Assembly (NCBI GenBank): GCA_013203565.1
Contig: JABMPZ010000079.1
Coordinates: forward strand, 1-6,677
Direction of reading: 5' to 3'
DNA: 6,677 nt
Origin: Parcubacteria group bacterium
GTDB taxonomy: Bacteria > Patescibacteriota > Minisyncoccia > Minisyncoccales > CG1-02-41-26
In this document: positions 1-5,798 of the stretch, piece after piece
Numbering within the stretch: position 1 is the first letter of the stretch
Layout: every line of letters begins with the position of its first letter
Program-made: the position numbers and the translations under genes
Notes under the pieces: model-generated
The model's input: the letters and a program-made list of their open reading frames with translations, nothing else
The model's database searches: none
Told to the model about the DNA's origin: nothing

Positions 1-556
1 GAACAAACCTCCCAACTCTATACATATAGAGATATCTATCAAATTTCTCATCTATAACCTGTTTTTTTAAGAATTTATAGTGTTTTTCTATTAACCTGTC
101 AGCTCCTTTGATGTAGATATCATCTCTGTCACATAAGAGTTCTAATAAGTTTATTGTTGTTACCTTGTTATTCTCAATAGAAATACTTTTAGGCAAAGGA
201 ATGTATTCTCCCTTCTTAACTTCATCACCCCTTAAAAGTTCTACTCTACCGTTTTTTAGAGCAACCAAATTATGATCACCTGTGGTTGTTATCTCACGAC
301 CACTCTGTGTTTTAAATTTATAGAAATCTTTAGGTGCTAATTTACGCGCTGCTATTTTAACTTCACCCCATTCGCCTTTCATATTTTCATCAAAAGTCCA
401 AACTTTCATTCCTGGAAAGGTTTTGCCTTCTAATTCTTCGTCACGAAAATCAATACCTTGTTTTTGAATTGTATTCTCAATCAATGGGCCTATTTTTGTA
501 AGCTTAACATCTCCTTTCTTATCTTTTATTAATACAGGAGTATCTTTTTCGATACT
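1..556 (-). other. Intein N-terminal splicing domain in the VirB4 P-loop (partial)
   Basis: Directly after GAGK the protein reads SIEKDTPVLIKD, matching intein block A (nucleophile, then x-x-x-D-T-x-V), with Ser as residue 1. About 95 residues later comes GREITTTGDHNLVAL, matching block B with its TxxH motif (Thr352 and His355 counted from ATG 1336). Between them, KVWTFDENMKGEW and DFYKFKTQSGRE have the usual Hint-domain pattern, and ELLRGDEVKKGEYIPLP is the typical strand-rich end of the N-terminal half. The following residues, NLLELLCDRDD and onward, probably start a homing-endonuclease or linker region that runs off the window. Blocks F and G and the C-extein are not visible. Insertion between K and S of the P-loop means ATPase activity requires splicing, and the first C-extein residue should be Ser or Thr. 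Confidence 0.87.
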
Positions 557-1336
557 TTTTCCAGCGCCCGAAGTTGCGAAGATTGTGCAATTTGCATTCT
601 CCAAAGAAAACCTGTCAAACAATACAAGTGAGTTATTGTGTTGATTAATGCCATATAGAATGCCCTCATTGGCTGAAAGGTCTGGGGAAACAAATGGGAA
701 TATACTACTCAATGGGCCTGTGTTCATTGGGGTATTTACTAATAACTGGTCAAGGGCATATGGGCAACTTGAAATAAATCCATGCTTTTCTCTCATTAAG
801 GCAGGCTTTAAGTAAATAAGTCGGGATTCAAGAATAGAACGTAAAACAGTTTCAACTTCTCTTAATTCTTTTTCTGTGTCCCCATAGATTGTAATGTATA
901 AGCCCAACCTAAACACGCGCTCTCTTGCTGTTTGGAGTTCATCTCTTAATTGTTCAATGTCTTGATAAGCAATATCTAAAGAAGGGTCTCTTACTAATCC
1001 CTTACCTTCTCTCTCTGATATCTCTGCCTGAACTTCAGTAACCTTCTTCCGTAATTTCTTAAGAATATTCCCTGCATCAGTTGGATGAATATGCATTGAA
1101 ACATCTAAAGGGGCGTCTAAATTAATGATAGGACTCAACCAGCCAGTAGATAAATATCTTGGATAAGAAAAGATAAAGAATGTCTTGGCCATGCGTTCTC
1201 CTAACATCAGATGGTTTTGTTTAATCTCAATAAAAGAAGGGGCTATAATATCTTGTGCTTTTACCTCCCCTGTTTCAACTTCTACTGCTTGTCTTGTTTT
1301 TGATTTTTTGTTTAAAAAAGGAATATTGATTTCCAT
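1..1336 (-). CDS. virB4: VirB4-family type IV secretion ATPase, partial, interrupted by an intein
   Basis: The frame is open from ATG 1336 to the left edge, so about 445 codons are visible and the C-terminus is missing. Residues 1-260 are the N-terminal part of a TraC/VirB4 ATPase as found in Patescibacteria, with stretches such as RMAKTFFIFSYPRYL, ITIYGD and YGINQHNNSLVLFDRFSLEN. They lead straight into the Walker A motif ATSGAGKS (residues about 254-261). The family powers substrate transfer or pilus assembly at the cytoplasmic face of the membrane. After GAGK the sequence stops resembling VirB4 and becomes an intein. The gene is last of three, after prgI and the TraC-like gene. The start is uncertain. 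ATG 1336 has no Shine-Dalgarno. An in-frame GTG at 1387 has GGGGAG just upstream, but it would add 17 residues encoded by a repeat element. The family call rests on recalled family sequence, not an alignment. Confidence 0.88.
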   Translation of the reverse strand, partial: MEINIPFLNKKSKTRQAVEVETGEVKAQDIIAPSFIEIKQNHLMLGERMAKTFFIFSYPRYLSTGWLSPIINLDAPLDVSMHIHPTDAGNILKKLRKKVTEVQAEISEREGKGLVRDPSLDIAYQDIEQLRDELQTARERVFRLGLYITIYGDTEKELREVETVLRSILESRLIYLKPALMREKHGFISSCPYALDQLLVNTPMNTGPLSSIFPFVSPDLSANEGILYGINQHNNSLVLFDRFSLENANCTIFATSGAGKSIEKDTPVLIKDKKGDVKLTKIGPLIENTIQKQGIDFRDEELEGKTFPGMKVWTFDENMKGEWGEVKIAARKLAPKDFYKFKTQSGREITTTGDHNLVALKNGRVELLRGDEVKKGEYIPLPKSISIENNKVTTINLLELLCDRDDIYIKGADRLIEKHYKFLKKQVIDEKFDRYLYMYRVGRFV

Positions 1337-1349
1337 AACGACAGGGCTC

Positions 1350-1444
1350 GGGGTCTGTCCCCCAGCTTTATAGTTTAATTGCTTCACTCTCTCCCCGCAA
1401 ATACTATGAAAAGGTCAAGGAGAAAGTGTTCGGGGACAGACCCC
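1350..1444. repeat. REPIN-like inverted repeat pair
   Basis: GGGGTCTGTCCCC at 1350-1362 is the exact reverse complement of GGGGACAGACCCC at 1432-1444. Each arm is itself a small GGGG-N5-CCCC palindrome. An inner pair (1385-1394 and 1419-1428) adds a further stem. Two inverted palindromes around a short spacer have the build of a REPIN, the non-autonomous element mobilised by RAYT (Y1 HUH) transposases. No transposase is in the window, so the class is an inference. The element fills most of the gap between the TraC-like gene and virB4, and it is GC-rich against an AT-rich background. Confidence 0.6.
1385..1428 (-). promoter_or_regulatory. Hairpin masking a candidate SD and GTG start of virB4
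   Basis: In the minus-strand mRNA, CACUUUCUCC (1428-1419) pairs with GGAGAGAGUG (1394-1385) over 10 bp, including one U-G wobble, around a 24-nt loop. The 3' arm contains the only good Shine-Dalgarno sequence in front of virB4 and ends in the in-frame GTG at 1387-1385. If GTG is used, this stem would close the start site, and the outer 13-bp REP arms would strengthen the fold. If ATG 1336 is the start, the hairpin is only part of the leader. Pairing is read by eye; no energy was computed. Confidence 0.4.
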
Positions 1445-1468
1445 AGCCATTATTTTTCGTGTTATTGG

Positions 1469-2104
1469 TCACTTAATAAGTTCGGGGAGTATTTCAGGAT
1501 AGTACCCGACCTCTGCTTCTTTTGGATGATGCCAACTCCATAAAAGCTCAATTATCTCTGGTGTGGTTAATGGCACTGTGCTTAACCCACAACGACGCAA
1601 ACCGATTGCTACAAACTCCATTCTTTGATAGAGCTGACTTTTACATCTTTCAAATAACTCTTCATTCATAGTGCCTGTTTGGGCTTTGTGAATACCTAAT
1701 CCACCCCTGCCACTTACTTCACCTAAAGTATACGGCACTACTGCAAAAAACTGCTTTGTCATAATAATACCCTCGGCTACTAGTCCTTGTACGAATTTCC
1801 TGTATTCAGATATTTGCATTTTCAATAAATCATTTTCTTGTTTTTGCTCAAGTTCTTTAAGTTTTTCAAAATAGCCAGTGATATTAAGTCGTCGTGACTG
1901 CGATATTATTTGACAAGAAAAATCCAGAGAATTTAAAAAACTCTGGAACTGAAATACTGTGCTATTTTGTTCTTCTTCTGATTTTAAATCAAAATTCACA
2001 GAAGACACCATTAATATCCCTCTTAATGCTTTATTCTTCAAAACAATTATTCCTTGCTTAATTTCCTTAAACTCTAAAAAGGCTTGTGTGCTTGATGTTT
2101 TCAT
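1469..2104 (-). CDS. TraC-like domain protein of the secretion operon
   Basis: A 211-residue protein without signal peptide or clear membrane segment. Residues 20-110 (IIVLKNKALRGILMVSS, then SFLNSLDFSCQI and later GYFEKL) match the small TraC-like proteins that sit between PrgI and VirB4 in Patescibacteria and resemble the N-terminal domain of VirB4/TraC ATPases. A charged, probably helical stretch lies around 78-105. The middle contains GEVSGRGGLGI and the C-terminus ends with TTPEIIELLWSWHHPKEAEV. It probably helps VirB4 dock to the inner-membrane complex, but its role is not established. It starts 24 nt after prgI's stop, consistent with one transcript. No Shine-Dalgarno is visible before its ATG. 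Sequence resemblance is from memory. Confidence 0.72.
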   Translation of the reverse strand: MKTSSTQAFLEFKEIKQGIIVLKNKALRGILMVSSVNFDLKSEEEQNSTVFQFQSFLNSLDFSCQIISQSRRLNITGYFEKLKELEQKQENDLLKMQISEYRKFVQGLVAEGIIMTKQFFAVVPYTLGEVSGRGGLGIHKAQTGTMNEELFERCKSQLYQRMEFVAIGLRRCGLSTVPLTTPEIIELLWSWHHPKEAEVGYYPEILPELIK

Positions 2105-2128
2105 AGAGATATTGAAATAATTTTATTC

Positions 2129-2542
2129 TTATTCACCGGGCTCACCCAGATCAATTTTTGATTTTAGACCTCCTAAACGACTTTGAGGAGATACTTGTAA
2201 TGGGTCTTGTTGCTTTTTCTTTTGCTCTACTTCTTTTTTCACTAACTTCATTGGAGAAGCACCTTGTTTTTGTTTCCAAACATATGTTCTTGGTGCGCTA
2301 AAAAACCAGAATGAATTAAGTATGAGAGAATACAAGCTATGCCCCCCTATTTTTACGAAACTCAAAGCAGCAAAACTACCCCCTATAAAGATGATAGACG
2401 TAACCCATAACCACTGGGGCATCATATACTTTAGTACAAATAAGATAAGACCTAATCCACCTGCGACGGCTAACTTTTTAAAAGTCAAACCAAAAGCAAT
2501 TGTTGCCTCTCTTTCTAAAAACTTGGGAACTTGAAATTGCAT
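2129..2542 (-). CDS. PrgI family membrane protein (VirB3-like)
   Basis: A 137-residue protein beginning MQFQVPKFLEREATIAFGLTFKKL, the characteristic PrgI opening. Two hydrophobic segments follow, at about residues 24-39 (AVAGGLGLILFVLKYM) and 43-63 (PQWLWVTSIIFIGGSFAALSF). A segment after the conserved GGHSLYSLILNSFWF then runs into SAPRTYVWK. The C-terminal ~45 residues are a charged tail rich in Lys and Gln, probably cytoplasmic. PrgI/VirB3 proteins are small inner-membrane parts of type IV secretion machines and work with VirB4. Being first in the order prgI - TraC-like - virB4 fits this. The ATG at 2542 has no Shine-Dalgarno, as is common in this group. Confidence 0.85.
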   Translation of the reverse strand: MQFQVPKFLEREATIAFGLTFKKLAVAGGLGLILFVLKYMMPQWLWVTSIIFIGGSFAALSFVKIGGHSLYSLILNSFWFFSAPRTYVWKQKQGASPMKLVKKEVEQKKKQQDPLQVSPQSRLGGLKSKIDLGEPGE

Positions 2543-2645
2543 AAATGAATGAAGTAAAATTACGAAATCTTATACCCTCTGGGTGCATATCAAAAATCGT
2601 TAGTAAGCGAACTTACGAGTTCTTGCTCTCAAAGATTAATTATTC

Positions 2646-2654
2646 ATTTTACCA
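2646..2654 (-). promoter_or_regulatory. Candidate extended -10 element for the prgI operon
   Basis: The minus strand reads TGGTAAAAT, an extended -10 (TGnTAnAAT), about 100 nt before prgI. No convincing -35 lies at the right distance; the upstream DNA is a T-rich run on this strand. An imperfect hairpin with GTAAG/CTTAC arms (2603-2616) lies in the would-be leader. The call is weak. Confidence 0.3.
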
Positions 2655-2693
2655 TAAAAAACAATAACAAAAAAACAAAAAACCTAGCCAAAA

Positions 2694-2702
2694 TGTGGAT
2701 AA
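2694..2702 (-). other. Perfect DnaA-box 9-mer
   Basis: TGTGGATAA on the plus strand is TTATCCACA on the minus strand, the consensus DnaA box. It lies between hicA and prgI. One isolated box is not an origin; it could be chance, titration or regulation. A second perfect box occurs at 5580-5588. Confidence 0.3.
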
Positions 2703-2736
2703 GTTTTTCGTAGGAATTATACCTCTATAAAAATAT

Positions 2737-2931
2737 CTACCATTTCTGAGGCGGGCCAATTCCAAGATCTTTACAAATTTTCCTAGATAAATTATTGTCT
2801 ATTTCTGTATGTCGAGGCACGGTAGAAATCCTCCGAATTAATGGATTAAAAAAGACGCTATGATTAGCACCTTCTCTCAAAAACACACATCCATTTTTCA
2901 AAAGATGTTTTATTAAAATTTTACGCTTCAT
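2737..2931 (-). CDS. hicA: HicA mRNA interferase toxin
   Basis: A 64-residue protein with the small dsRBD-like HicA fold pattern. It has an N-terminal helix region KRKILIKHLLKNGCVFLREG, the catalytic histidine in GANHSVFFNP (His24), and the C-terminal PRHTEIDNNLSRKICKDLGI, where the family usually has a PxHxE[IL] strand followed by the last helix. HicA cleaves mRNA until bound by HicB. Its ATG starts on the base after the hicB stop (TAG ATG), so the two are translationally coupled, with the antitoxin first. Length is normal for the family, and the catalytic His is present, so the toxin looks intact. Confidence 0.92.
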   Translation of the reverse strand: MKRKILIKHLLKNGCVFLREGANHSVFFNPLIRRISTVPRHTEIDNNLSRKICKDLGIGPPQKW

Positions 2932-3150
2932 CTAAACAATTGAAATAGATTGACGGATAACCTTTTTACCTGCAAACTCTCTCTGTGTAATAAGTTTATT
3001 TGACTCAAGTACTAAAAAAAGAGCCTCTTTTAAGTTTTCTTTTGCTTCCTTAAGAGTTTTTCCTTGTGTATTAACGCCTGGGATTTCTTCTACCCATCCC
3101 AAGTACCATTTTCCACTTTTTCTAAAATTTGCTGTAAATTGTTTTGCCAT
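2932..3150 (-). CDS. hicB: HicB antitoxin, short form without DNA-binding tail
   Basis: A 72-residue protein with the HicB partial RNase H-like fold: FTANFRKSGKWYLGWVEEIPGVNTQGKTLKEAKENLKEALFLVLE. It neutralises HicA by direct binding. It ends shortly after this domain (KKVIRQSISIV) and has no HTH or RHH domain. It therefore cannot obviously repress its own promoter in the way long HicB proteins do. The gene lies first in the hicBA pair, downstream of a near-perfect sigma70 promoter with almost no leader. Confidence 0.92.
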   Translation of the reverse strand: MAKQFTANFRKSGKWYLGWVEEIPGVNTQGKTLKEAKENLKEALFLVLESNKLITQREFAGKKVIRQSISIV

Positions 3151-3155
3151 ACTTT

Positions 3156-3183
3156 ATTATAAGAAAATAAAATATTCTGTCAA
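3156..3183 (-). promoter_or_regulatory. Consensus promoter of hicBA, giving a leaderless mRNA
   Basis: On the minus strand TTGACA (3183-3178) and TATAAT (3161-3156) are both perfect and separated by 16 bp. Only five bases (AAAGT) lie between TATAAT and the hicB ATG at 3150, so the predicted start point falls on or within a base or two of that ATG. The alternative is that the real hicB start is further downstream, but MAKQFTANF is the expected family N-terminus. Confidence 0.8.
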
Positions 3184-3204
3184 ATAAAAATTTAAATCAT
3201 TATA

Positions 3205-3290
3205 GTATACAGACCACCATGAACGACATTAGAACCGAAATTAGTAGTTATAATGAGGTCGTTTGTATTCCAAATATAAATTTTTACCTT
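3205..3290 (+). repeat. Diverged copy (C) of the cassette-boundary repeat, with short ORF
   Basis: From CAGACCACCATGAACGAC onward this stretch aligns with the repeats at 5621-5740 and 6562-6677 for about 70 bp without gaps. It lacks their terminator hairpin. In the shared frame it reads from ATG 3219 as M-N-D-I-R-T-E-I-S-S-Y-N-E-V-V-C-I-P-N-I. It stays open to TAG 3305, where it overlaps the 3' end of the methyltransferase gene on the other strand. Most differences from the other copies are conservative or synonymous, so it looks like the start of a former coding sequence. I do not recognise the protein. Confidence 0.72.
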
Positions 3291-4665
3291 AAAACAAACC
3301 TTTAGCAATGTATTGCTTAATTAAAGTTTGATAAGGAATTTTTAGTTCGTTTGCTTTTTCTTTCAAACGACTTAAAAGATATTCTGGCACCCTCAAAGAA
3401 ATAGACCTTGAAGTTGGTTTTAAATCACCGAAAGATACGGGTTTAAAATCACTCACTTCAAAGTATTCTGATAAATCAATTTTAGACCAAAACTCTTTTT
3501 CTTGGGCTTTATTCTTAAATTTCGGTATTTTTAATTCTTTTTTTATATAAACTCGTTCTTCTCTAAAATTTTTTAATATTGATTCTGCTAAAACAGTAGA
3601 AAGCACCGTTGGGACGGCGTTCCCTATCTGGAGATTTCTATCAGTTCTTGAGCCATAAAATTGATAACTATCTGGAAAACATTGAATTCTTGCTCCTTCT
3701 CTTGTTGTAAGGGGTCTTGGAGCCTTAGGGTGTATGCAACGAGAAGATGATGGGGTACTTAAATTTCTCGTTATAGTTGTAGATGGTCTTTCCCACCATA
3801 ACCTACAATAGGTATTCTTGAACCCAGATTTTGGCCTTAATTCTTGTGGTAAGTCTTCTGGAGTACCGCCATCTGGTAATAATTCCATTATTTTTACTAA
3901 TTTTGAATTATTTTTGGGTGCATTATGGTCTTGTAACCTTTTGGGTGCATTTATACGCATTTGTTTTTGAAAATCATTTTTAGGATCAGAAGCATATTCA
4001 AAACTTTCCATTCCTGATTTAATAAATGGCAAATCACCTATTGCATCTTCAAGCGTTAAATAAGGTTTGAGTTTTCTATTCAATAAACTTGGTTGCGCTC
4101 CAGCATTATAATGTGTCGGTGTCGCATACTGAAAATCGGTTTTAAGTTTTGAACCAATTATAACAACCCTTTCTCTTATTTGAGGTGCCCCATAATTTGC
4201 TGAATTCAATAGTCTATATTGAACCTTATATCCTAAAGATTCAAACAGAGATATGATTGTTTCCAATAATTTCCCATTTTGCATTGATAAAAGCCCTTTC
4301 ACATTTTCAAAAAGGAACAGACTCGGATTGAACTCTTTCAAAACCCTATAATACTCTTGGAACAGCTTCCCTCTCGGGTCGTCAATTAACCGCTTGCCAA
4401 CAGTAGAATATGCTTGACAAGGCGGACCACCGATAATTATATCTATTTTAGATAATCCTAAATCTTTTTTAATTTTTTCTAATCCAAATTCTTTTATATC
4501 CTCAGTATAAACTTTTGTTTTTGGGTGATTTAAGGAATATGCTTTTGCCATATTCGGAAGAATTTCATTAGCAGCAACTATCTCAAAATTTTCGTCTTGA
4601 GCAAAACCATAACTTAATCCCCCTACGCCACAAAATAAATCAATTATTTTTAATTTCTTAGGCAT
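3289..4665 (-). CDS. DNA (cytosine-5) methyltransferase fused to a CopG-antitoxin-type RHH domain
   Basis: A 458-residue protein. Residues 1-365 are a complete C5 methyltransferase: motif I DLFCGVGGLSYGF (9-21), motif IV GGPPCQAYS with catalytic Cys83, motif VI ENV (120-122), motif VIII QIRERVVIIG (162-171), a target-recognition region about 172-320, motif IX RPLTTREGARIQCFPDSY (317-334) and motif X QIGNAVP (346-352). It transfers a methyl group from SAM to C5 of cytosine in a short site I cannot name. Residues about 379-458 are extra. PKFKNKAQEKEFWSKIDLSEYF followed by SRSISLRVPEYLLSRLKEKA and PYQTLIKQYIAKGL matches the CopG-type antitoxin family (ribbon-helix-helix DNA binding). No Met lies near the junction, so a true fusion is likely. 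The ATG overlaps the original end of the endonuclease frame by 8 nt, which suggests translational coupling. Confidence 0.93.
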   Translation of the reverse strand: MPKKLKIIDLFCGVGGLSYGFAQDENFEIVAANEILPNMAKAYSLNHPKTKVYTEDIKEFGLEKIKKDLGLSKIDIIIGGPPCQAYSTVGKRLIDDPRGKLFQEYYRVLKEFNPSLFLFENVKGLLSMQNGKLLETIISLFESLGYKVQYRLLNSANYGAPQIRERVVIIGSKLKTDFQYATPTHYNAGAQPSLLNRKLKPYLTLEDAIGDLPFIKSGMESFEYASDPKNDFQKQMRINAPKRLQDHNAPKNNSKLVKIMELLPDGGTPEDLPQELRPKSGFKNTYCRLWWERPSTTITRNLSTPSSSRCIHPKAPRPLTTREGARIQCFPDSYQFYGSRTDRNLQIGNAVPTVLSTVLAESILKNFREERVYIKKELKIPKFKNKAQEKEFWSKIDLSEYFEVSDFKPVSFGDLKPTSRSISLRVPEYLLSRLKEKANELKIPYQTLIKQYIAKGLF

Positions 4666-5458
4666 CTTGGTTAAAATTTATTTCACTAAATTTGACTGGA
4701 TTTTCTGTTAGTTTCCAAACAAAATAATTCTGTTCAATGTTAAATACGGTTTGCCCCTCCATTTGCTGTCTTGTAATCCAATTTACATCTTTATCTTTAA
4801 TATCATCTAATTTCACAAAAGCAACTTACCCATTAAACAAGTCAAAATGTATTGCTAAAGTATGCATTCTAAGCTCTTTGAAAACCCTTTTTGCCTCTAA
4901 AACTTTGTGTTGTTTAATGTCGTTTGTGCCAGTAAACCCCGATTGTATTTCAACCCTTATCTTTTCTTTTTTATTTATCTTTATTTCTAAATCAGCTTTT
5001 GGAGTTCTTTTGAATGTTCGGATGTTTTTAAAATCGTCATCTCCAATTAAATCAATCTTTGAAATATTAACACCAAAAACTAAACACAGCGCTTTTAAAA
5101 AAAATTGAGATACAATAAAACCACGCATCCAAGAAAAATATACTTCCTCTGGTCTTCTTCCTTGATTATTGAGTTTTGGCAATATCCCATTTAATTTAAT
5201 TATTTTAAAAGGATGGTCTATAAACTCTTTCTTAAATTTTTTAATATCTTCAACTCTTGTTTTTTCTGGAATAATATCATTAATTTTTTTTACTACTTCA
5301 AAAAGCCTTTCATTCAAAAGGTTAATATAGTTAAGGTCAACTGCCGGGATAATGTCTTTAGCACCGAAAAACTTCTTTGTATCAATTTTATTGGCAAAAC
5401 CTATCGCTTGTCTATATGTACTAAAATATTCTGCTGTTATTGTTATTTCTCTTGGCAT
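4658..5458 (-). pseudogene. Type II restriction endonuclease gene with a premature TAA stop
   Basis: The frame from ATG 5458 gives 210 residues and then meets TAA at 4828-4826. The same frame stays open for 55 more codons (VAFVKLDDI, then NWITRQQMEG, QNYFVWKLTENP) to TAA 4660-4658, which overlaps the methyltransferase ATG by 8 nt. The original protein was therefore probably 266 residues. One base change such as AAA to TAA after LFNG explains the stop; a sequencing error is the alternative. I see a possible PD-(D/E)XK-type core KADLEIKI (Asp156) and RVEIQSG (Glu170, Gln172), the ExQ variant. There is no clear similarity to a named enzyme. Assignment as the cognate nuclease rests on position, overlap with the methyltransferase and this motif. 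The truncated protein keeps the putative active site but loses its last fifth, so it is probably inactive. Confidence 0.75.
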
Positions 5459-5478
5459 ATTATTTTATTTTCGCTTTA

Positions 5479-5495
5479 TTTGATTTGTTATCAAA
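5479..5495. promoter_or_regulatory. Inverted repeat upstream of the endonuclease gene (candidate operator)
   Basis: TTTGAT-TTGTT-ATCAAA is a perfect 6-bp inverted repeat with a 5-bp spacer, 21-37 bases before the endonuclease ATG. RHH proteins bind short inverted repeats as dimers, and the neighbouring methyltransferase carries an RHH domain, so this is a reasonable operator candidate. AT-rich DNA produces such repeats by chance, so confidence is modest. Confidence 0.35.
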
Positions 5496-5515
5496 CATAT
5501 ACTTCACTTACATAA

Positions 5516-5521
5516 ATTATA
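5516..5521 (-). promoter_or_regulatory. Candidate -10 of the R-M operon
   Basis: A perfect TATAAT lies on the minus strand about 58 bases before the endonuclease start codon. No good -35 is seen 16-18 bases upstream. The inverted repeat at 5479-5495 would lie just downstream of the start point. Confidence 0.3.
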
Positions 5522-5535
5522 AACTAAATCTCAAC

Positions 5536-5562
5536 AAAAAACTACCCTTGCCAAAGGCAGGG
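5536..5562 (-). terminator. Candidate intrinsic terminator, minus direction
   Basis: CCCTTGCC (5545-5552) pairs with GGCAGGG (5556-5562), seven pairs with one bulged T and a 3-nt loop. Read on the minus strand it is followed after three bases by a run of six T. It would stop minus-strand transcripts from the DUF3800 module before the R-M operon. Confidence 0.4.
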
Positions 5563-5579
5563 ATCTTTTGTCAAACTTC

Positions 5580-5588
5580 TTATCCACA
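5580..5588 (+). other. Second perfect DnaA-box 9-mer
   Basis: TTATCCACA on the plus strand, followed directly by ATCCACA, a partial second copy. It lies in the gap between the R-M and DUF3800 modules. Its role is unknown. Confidence 0.3.
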
Positions 5589-5620
5589 ATCCACAATTTA
5601 ATTTTCTCGACTCAAGGTCC

Positions 5621-5740
5621 AGCCACCCCTAACGAAAAAAGCCCTGTGTTTATAGGGCTTTTTCAATAGCAGGCCACCGTGGACGACGCTAGAACCGAGA
5701 TTAGTGGTTATGATGGGGTTGTTTGTATTCCTGATATGTT
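5621..5740 (+). repeat. Cassette-boundary repeat, copy A
   Basis: Compared with 6562-6677, a run from CCACCCC through the hairpin, CAATAGCAGGCCACCGTGG and the next ~55 bases is shared with few changes. Inside is a reading frame from GTG 5679: M-D-D-A-R-T-E-I-S-G-Y-D-G-V-V-C-I-P-D-M, ending at TAA 5748-5750. Codon changes between copies A and B are mostly V/I, D/E, I/V or silent, which suggests the segment was under protein selection. AGCAGG lies five bases before GTG, like a ribosome site. Here the frame is cut short after about 23 codons. I do not recognise the protein. Confidence 0.8.
5635..5663. terminator. Bidirectional terminator in repeat copy A
   Basis: AAAAAGCCCT pairs perfectly with AGGGCTTTTT (10 bp, 8-nt loop GTGTTTAT). 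The A-run and T-run flank a GCCCT/AGGGC core, so the hairpin can end transcription from either side. It lies downstream of the DUF3800 gene on the minus strand. Confidence 0.78.
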
Positions 5741-5764
5741 AATCGTGTAAATTACCCTTCACTA

Positions 5765-5792
5765 TTGACAAAAATTCTCATTTTGATATAAT
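5765..5792 (+). promoter_or_regulatory. Consensus promoter of the structured RNA
   Basis: TTGACA (5765-5770) and TATAAT (5787-5792) are both perfect, with a 16-bp spacer. The predicted start is G5799, exactly the first base of the closing stem of the RNA. No protein frame follows: ATG 5797 meets TAA after four codons. Confidence 0.85.
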
Positions 5793-5798
5793 AAAAAT

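Noticed and set aside
1185..1373. Plus-strand 62-codon frame
   Set aside because: It is antisense to the virB4 N-terminus and runs into the inverted-repeat element; no family features.
4826..4828. TAA reassigned or read through as a sense codon
   Set aside because: Other genes in the window, including hicB's upstream neighbours and the methyltransferase, end normally in TAA, so a nonsense change or sequencing error is simpler.
4737..5108. Plus-strand 123-codon frame
   Set aside because: It is antisense to the endonuclease gene, with the hydrophobic, Ser/Leu/Phe-rich composition of a shadow frame.
3219..5740. Template/variable repeat pair of a diversity-generating retroelement
   Set aside because: Differences between copies are not limited to adenine positions, and there is no reverse transcriptase in the window.
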